Both the position numbers and the translations under genes were made by a program. This document shows, in pieces, positions 63,069 to 64,000 of a stretch of 64,000 nt of DNA. Below the pieces are notes generated by a model that was not told the DNA's origin, ran no database searches, and was given only the letters and a program-made list of their open reading frames with translations. Position 1 is the first letter of the stretch; every line of letters begins with the position of its first letter. This DNA is from Rhodococcus sp. KBS0724. Lineage in GTDB: Bacteria; Actinomycetota; Actinomycetes; Mycobacteriales; Mycobacteriaceae. The stretch covers positions 3,672,501-3,736,500 of the forward strand of contig NZ_VCBX02000001.1 in assembly GCF_005938745.2 (NCBI RefSeq), written 5' to 3'.

Positions 63069-63130
63069 CAACGGGCTGACACCTCGCTGGCTGCGCGGCA
63101 ACCTTGTCCCGACCCGCTCGGAGGACGTAC

Positions 63131-64000
63131 GTGGCCCCACCCGTAGTGAAACGGCATACCCTCGCCACATTGAGCCGAATCCTGGCCTTTGCCCTGCTCG
63201 TCATAATTGCTGTACTCACTTTCGCGGGAACCGCGTCGGCGCAGGAACCGACCACCACCCCCGAATCTCCGACCATCTCGACCGCACCTGCAGTACCGGA
63301 CAATGCCGTTCCCGTCAGCGGCAACCTCAACAACGGGGGAACACGGCTTGAAGGCGTGACCGTTCGCGCCCTTGACTCGTCCGGCGCCGAAGTCGCTACC
63401 GGTGAATCCGCCCAGAACGGCCGTTGGGAATTGGCGGTCGCTCCGGGTGTCTACACATTCGAAATTGTTGCCGACACCCTTCCGGACGGGGTGAGCGTGC
63501 AGGCCACCGTCGAACGCGAAGTGATCGCCGGCCGCGCGAACACGGTGATCTTCTCGTTCGGCGAAGTGCGCACCGCATCCAATGTGAGCTTCGGTGAGAA
63601 ACTCGTCAGAACAACCGTCGACGGTCTCCGCTTCGGACTCGTGATCGCCATCGCCGGTGTCGGATTGAGCCTGATCTACGGAACCACCGGGCTGACCAAC
63701 TTCGCACACGGTGAGATGGTGACTCTAGGCGCCGTCGCCGCGTGGGCATTCAACACCTCGGTCGGAATCCCCTTGATACCGGCGACGCTGCTCGCGATCA
63801 TCGTCGGCATCGGCATCGGCGTTCTGACCAACGGGGTTGTCTGGAAACCCCTGCGCAAACGCAAGACCGGATTGATCGCACAGTTGGTCGTCTCGATCGG
63901 ACTTGCCATCGCCCTGCGCTACCTGATTCTGATCTTCTTCTCCGATCGCGCCGAACCCTTCGACGACTACCAAGGTCAGGTCGAGAAGAACTGGGGACCG
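63131..64000 (+). CDS. Branched-chain amino-acid ABC transporter permease (LivH) with extra N-terminal domain, partial
   Basis: The 290 codons to the window edge are open. Residues 1-37 are a signal peptide ('ILAFALLVIIAVLTFAGTASAQ', cleaved after ASA). Residues about 55-140 form a beta-sandwich-like domain ('VPVSGNLNNGG', 'LEGVTVRALDSSG', 'WELAVAPGVYTFEIVA') resembling carboxypeptidase-regulatory or CnaB domains. From about 160 the LivH core starts: 'GLRFGLVIAIAGVGLSLIYG', 'TGLTNFAHGEMVTLGA', and the EAA-like 'VGIGIGVLTNGVVWKPLRKR' (inner permease family signature). GGAGG is 7 bases before GTG 63131. The remaining transporter genes should lie to the right. Signal peptide plus beta domain in front of a permease is unusual. 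Confidence 0.85.
   Translation, partial: MAPPVVKRHTLATLSRILAFALLVIIAVLTFAGTASAQEPTTTPESPTISTAPAVPDNAVPVSGNLNNGGTRLEGVTVRALDSSGAEVATGESAQNGRWELAVAPGVYTFEIVADTLPDGVSVQATVEREVIAGRANTVIFSFGEVRTASNVSFGEKLVRTTVDGLRFGLVIAIAGVGLSLIYGTTGLTNFAHGEMVTLGAVAAWAFNTSVGIPLIPATLLAIIVGIGIGVLTNGVVWKPLRKRKTGLIAQLVVSIGLAIALRYLILIFFSDRAEPFDDYQGQVEKNWGP

Noticed and set aside
62672..63709. 345-codon minus-strand frame crossing the polA start and livH
   Set aside because: It overlaps two well-supported genes in other frames and contains no domain.

Overview
The window is a gene-dense stretch of high-GC actinobacterial chromosome. No tRNA, rRNA, insertion sequence, phage gene or CRISPR array was recognised. Gene content and order closely follow the Mycobacterium tuberculosis block from polA (Rv1629) to mpg (Rv1688), read here on the opposite strand. 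The moderate GC content, the accessory genes and the protein types point to Corynebacteriales, most likely a Rhodococcus (erythropolis/qingshengii type). The genus call is inference from content, not from a search.

Layout. 1-5.9 kb: an alkyladenine DNA glycosylase (mpg, cut by the window edge), a divergent drug-type ABC exporter with its TetR regulator, a Trm112-like small protein and a large hydrolase/acyl-CoA-synthetase fusion. 6.0-14.5 kb: the arginine operon argC-J-B-D-F-R-G-H on the minus strand, with translationally coupled starts from argC to argR and a palindromic ARG-box-like site over the argC start. 14.6-19.4 kb: a small hypothetical gene, then a coupled SDR/bile-acid-symporter-type/flavin-monooxygenase operon with a divergent double-domain Lrp/AsnC regulator. 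19.5-25.7 kb: pheST, a TrmH-family methyltransferase and infC-rpmI-rplT. infC starts at ATC behind an AGGAGG site, preceded by an intrinsic terminator and a possible 50-residue leader protein.

25.8-45.2 kb: accessory genes (DUF1844, DUF1801, WYL regulator with a divergent hydrolase, methyltransferase, DUF5996, aromatic-hydroxylase-type monooxygenase, DoxX protein with 11-residue repeats, HelD-like helicase, lipoprotein, universal stress protein), set around the conserved core uvrA, an MBL hydrolase, uvrB, a DUF402 protein and coaE. 45.3-54.9 kb: a possible 73-residue gene, rpsA, a methyltransferase, a polar amino-acid ABC importer, a decarboxylating dehydrogenase, a 2H phosphoesterase, an EamA transporter coupled to a 38-codon membrane ORF, and a GlxA-type regulator with a clear inverted-repeat operator. 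55.0-64.0 kb: a PknK-like kinase/ATPase/TPR/LuxR protein, a DUF35-type protein, an NlpC/P60 hydrolase, thioredoxin, polA, and the start of an unusual LivH permease with a signal peptide and an extra beta domain (cut at the right edge).

The most coherent regulatory observation is that uvrA, uvrB and polA each carry a TGTCGGT(G/C)-N8-TANNNT element just upstream. This matches the mycobacterial RecA-independent (PafBC) DNA-damage promoter (TTGTCRGTG-N8-TANNNT). Three repair genes far apart in this window therefore appear to share one damage switch. I did not find a clearly new defence or biosynthetic system. The best candidates for undescribed biology are the infC leader ORF/terminator, the DoxX undecapeptide-repeat protein, the tandem 24-bp repeats that supply a stop codon, and the small coupled membrane ORF.
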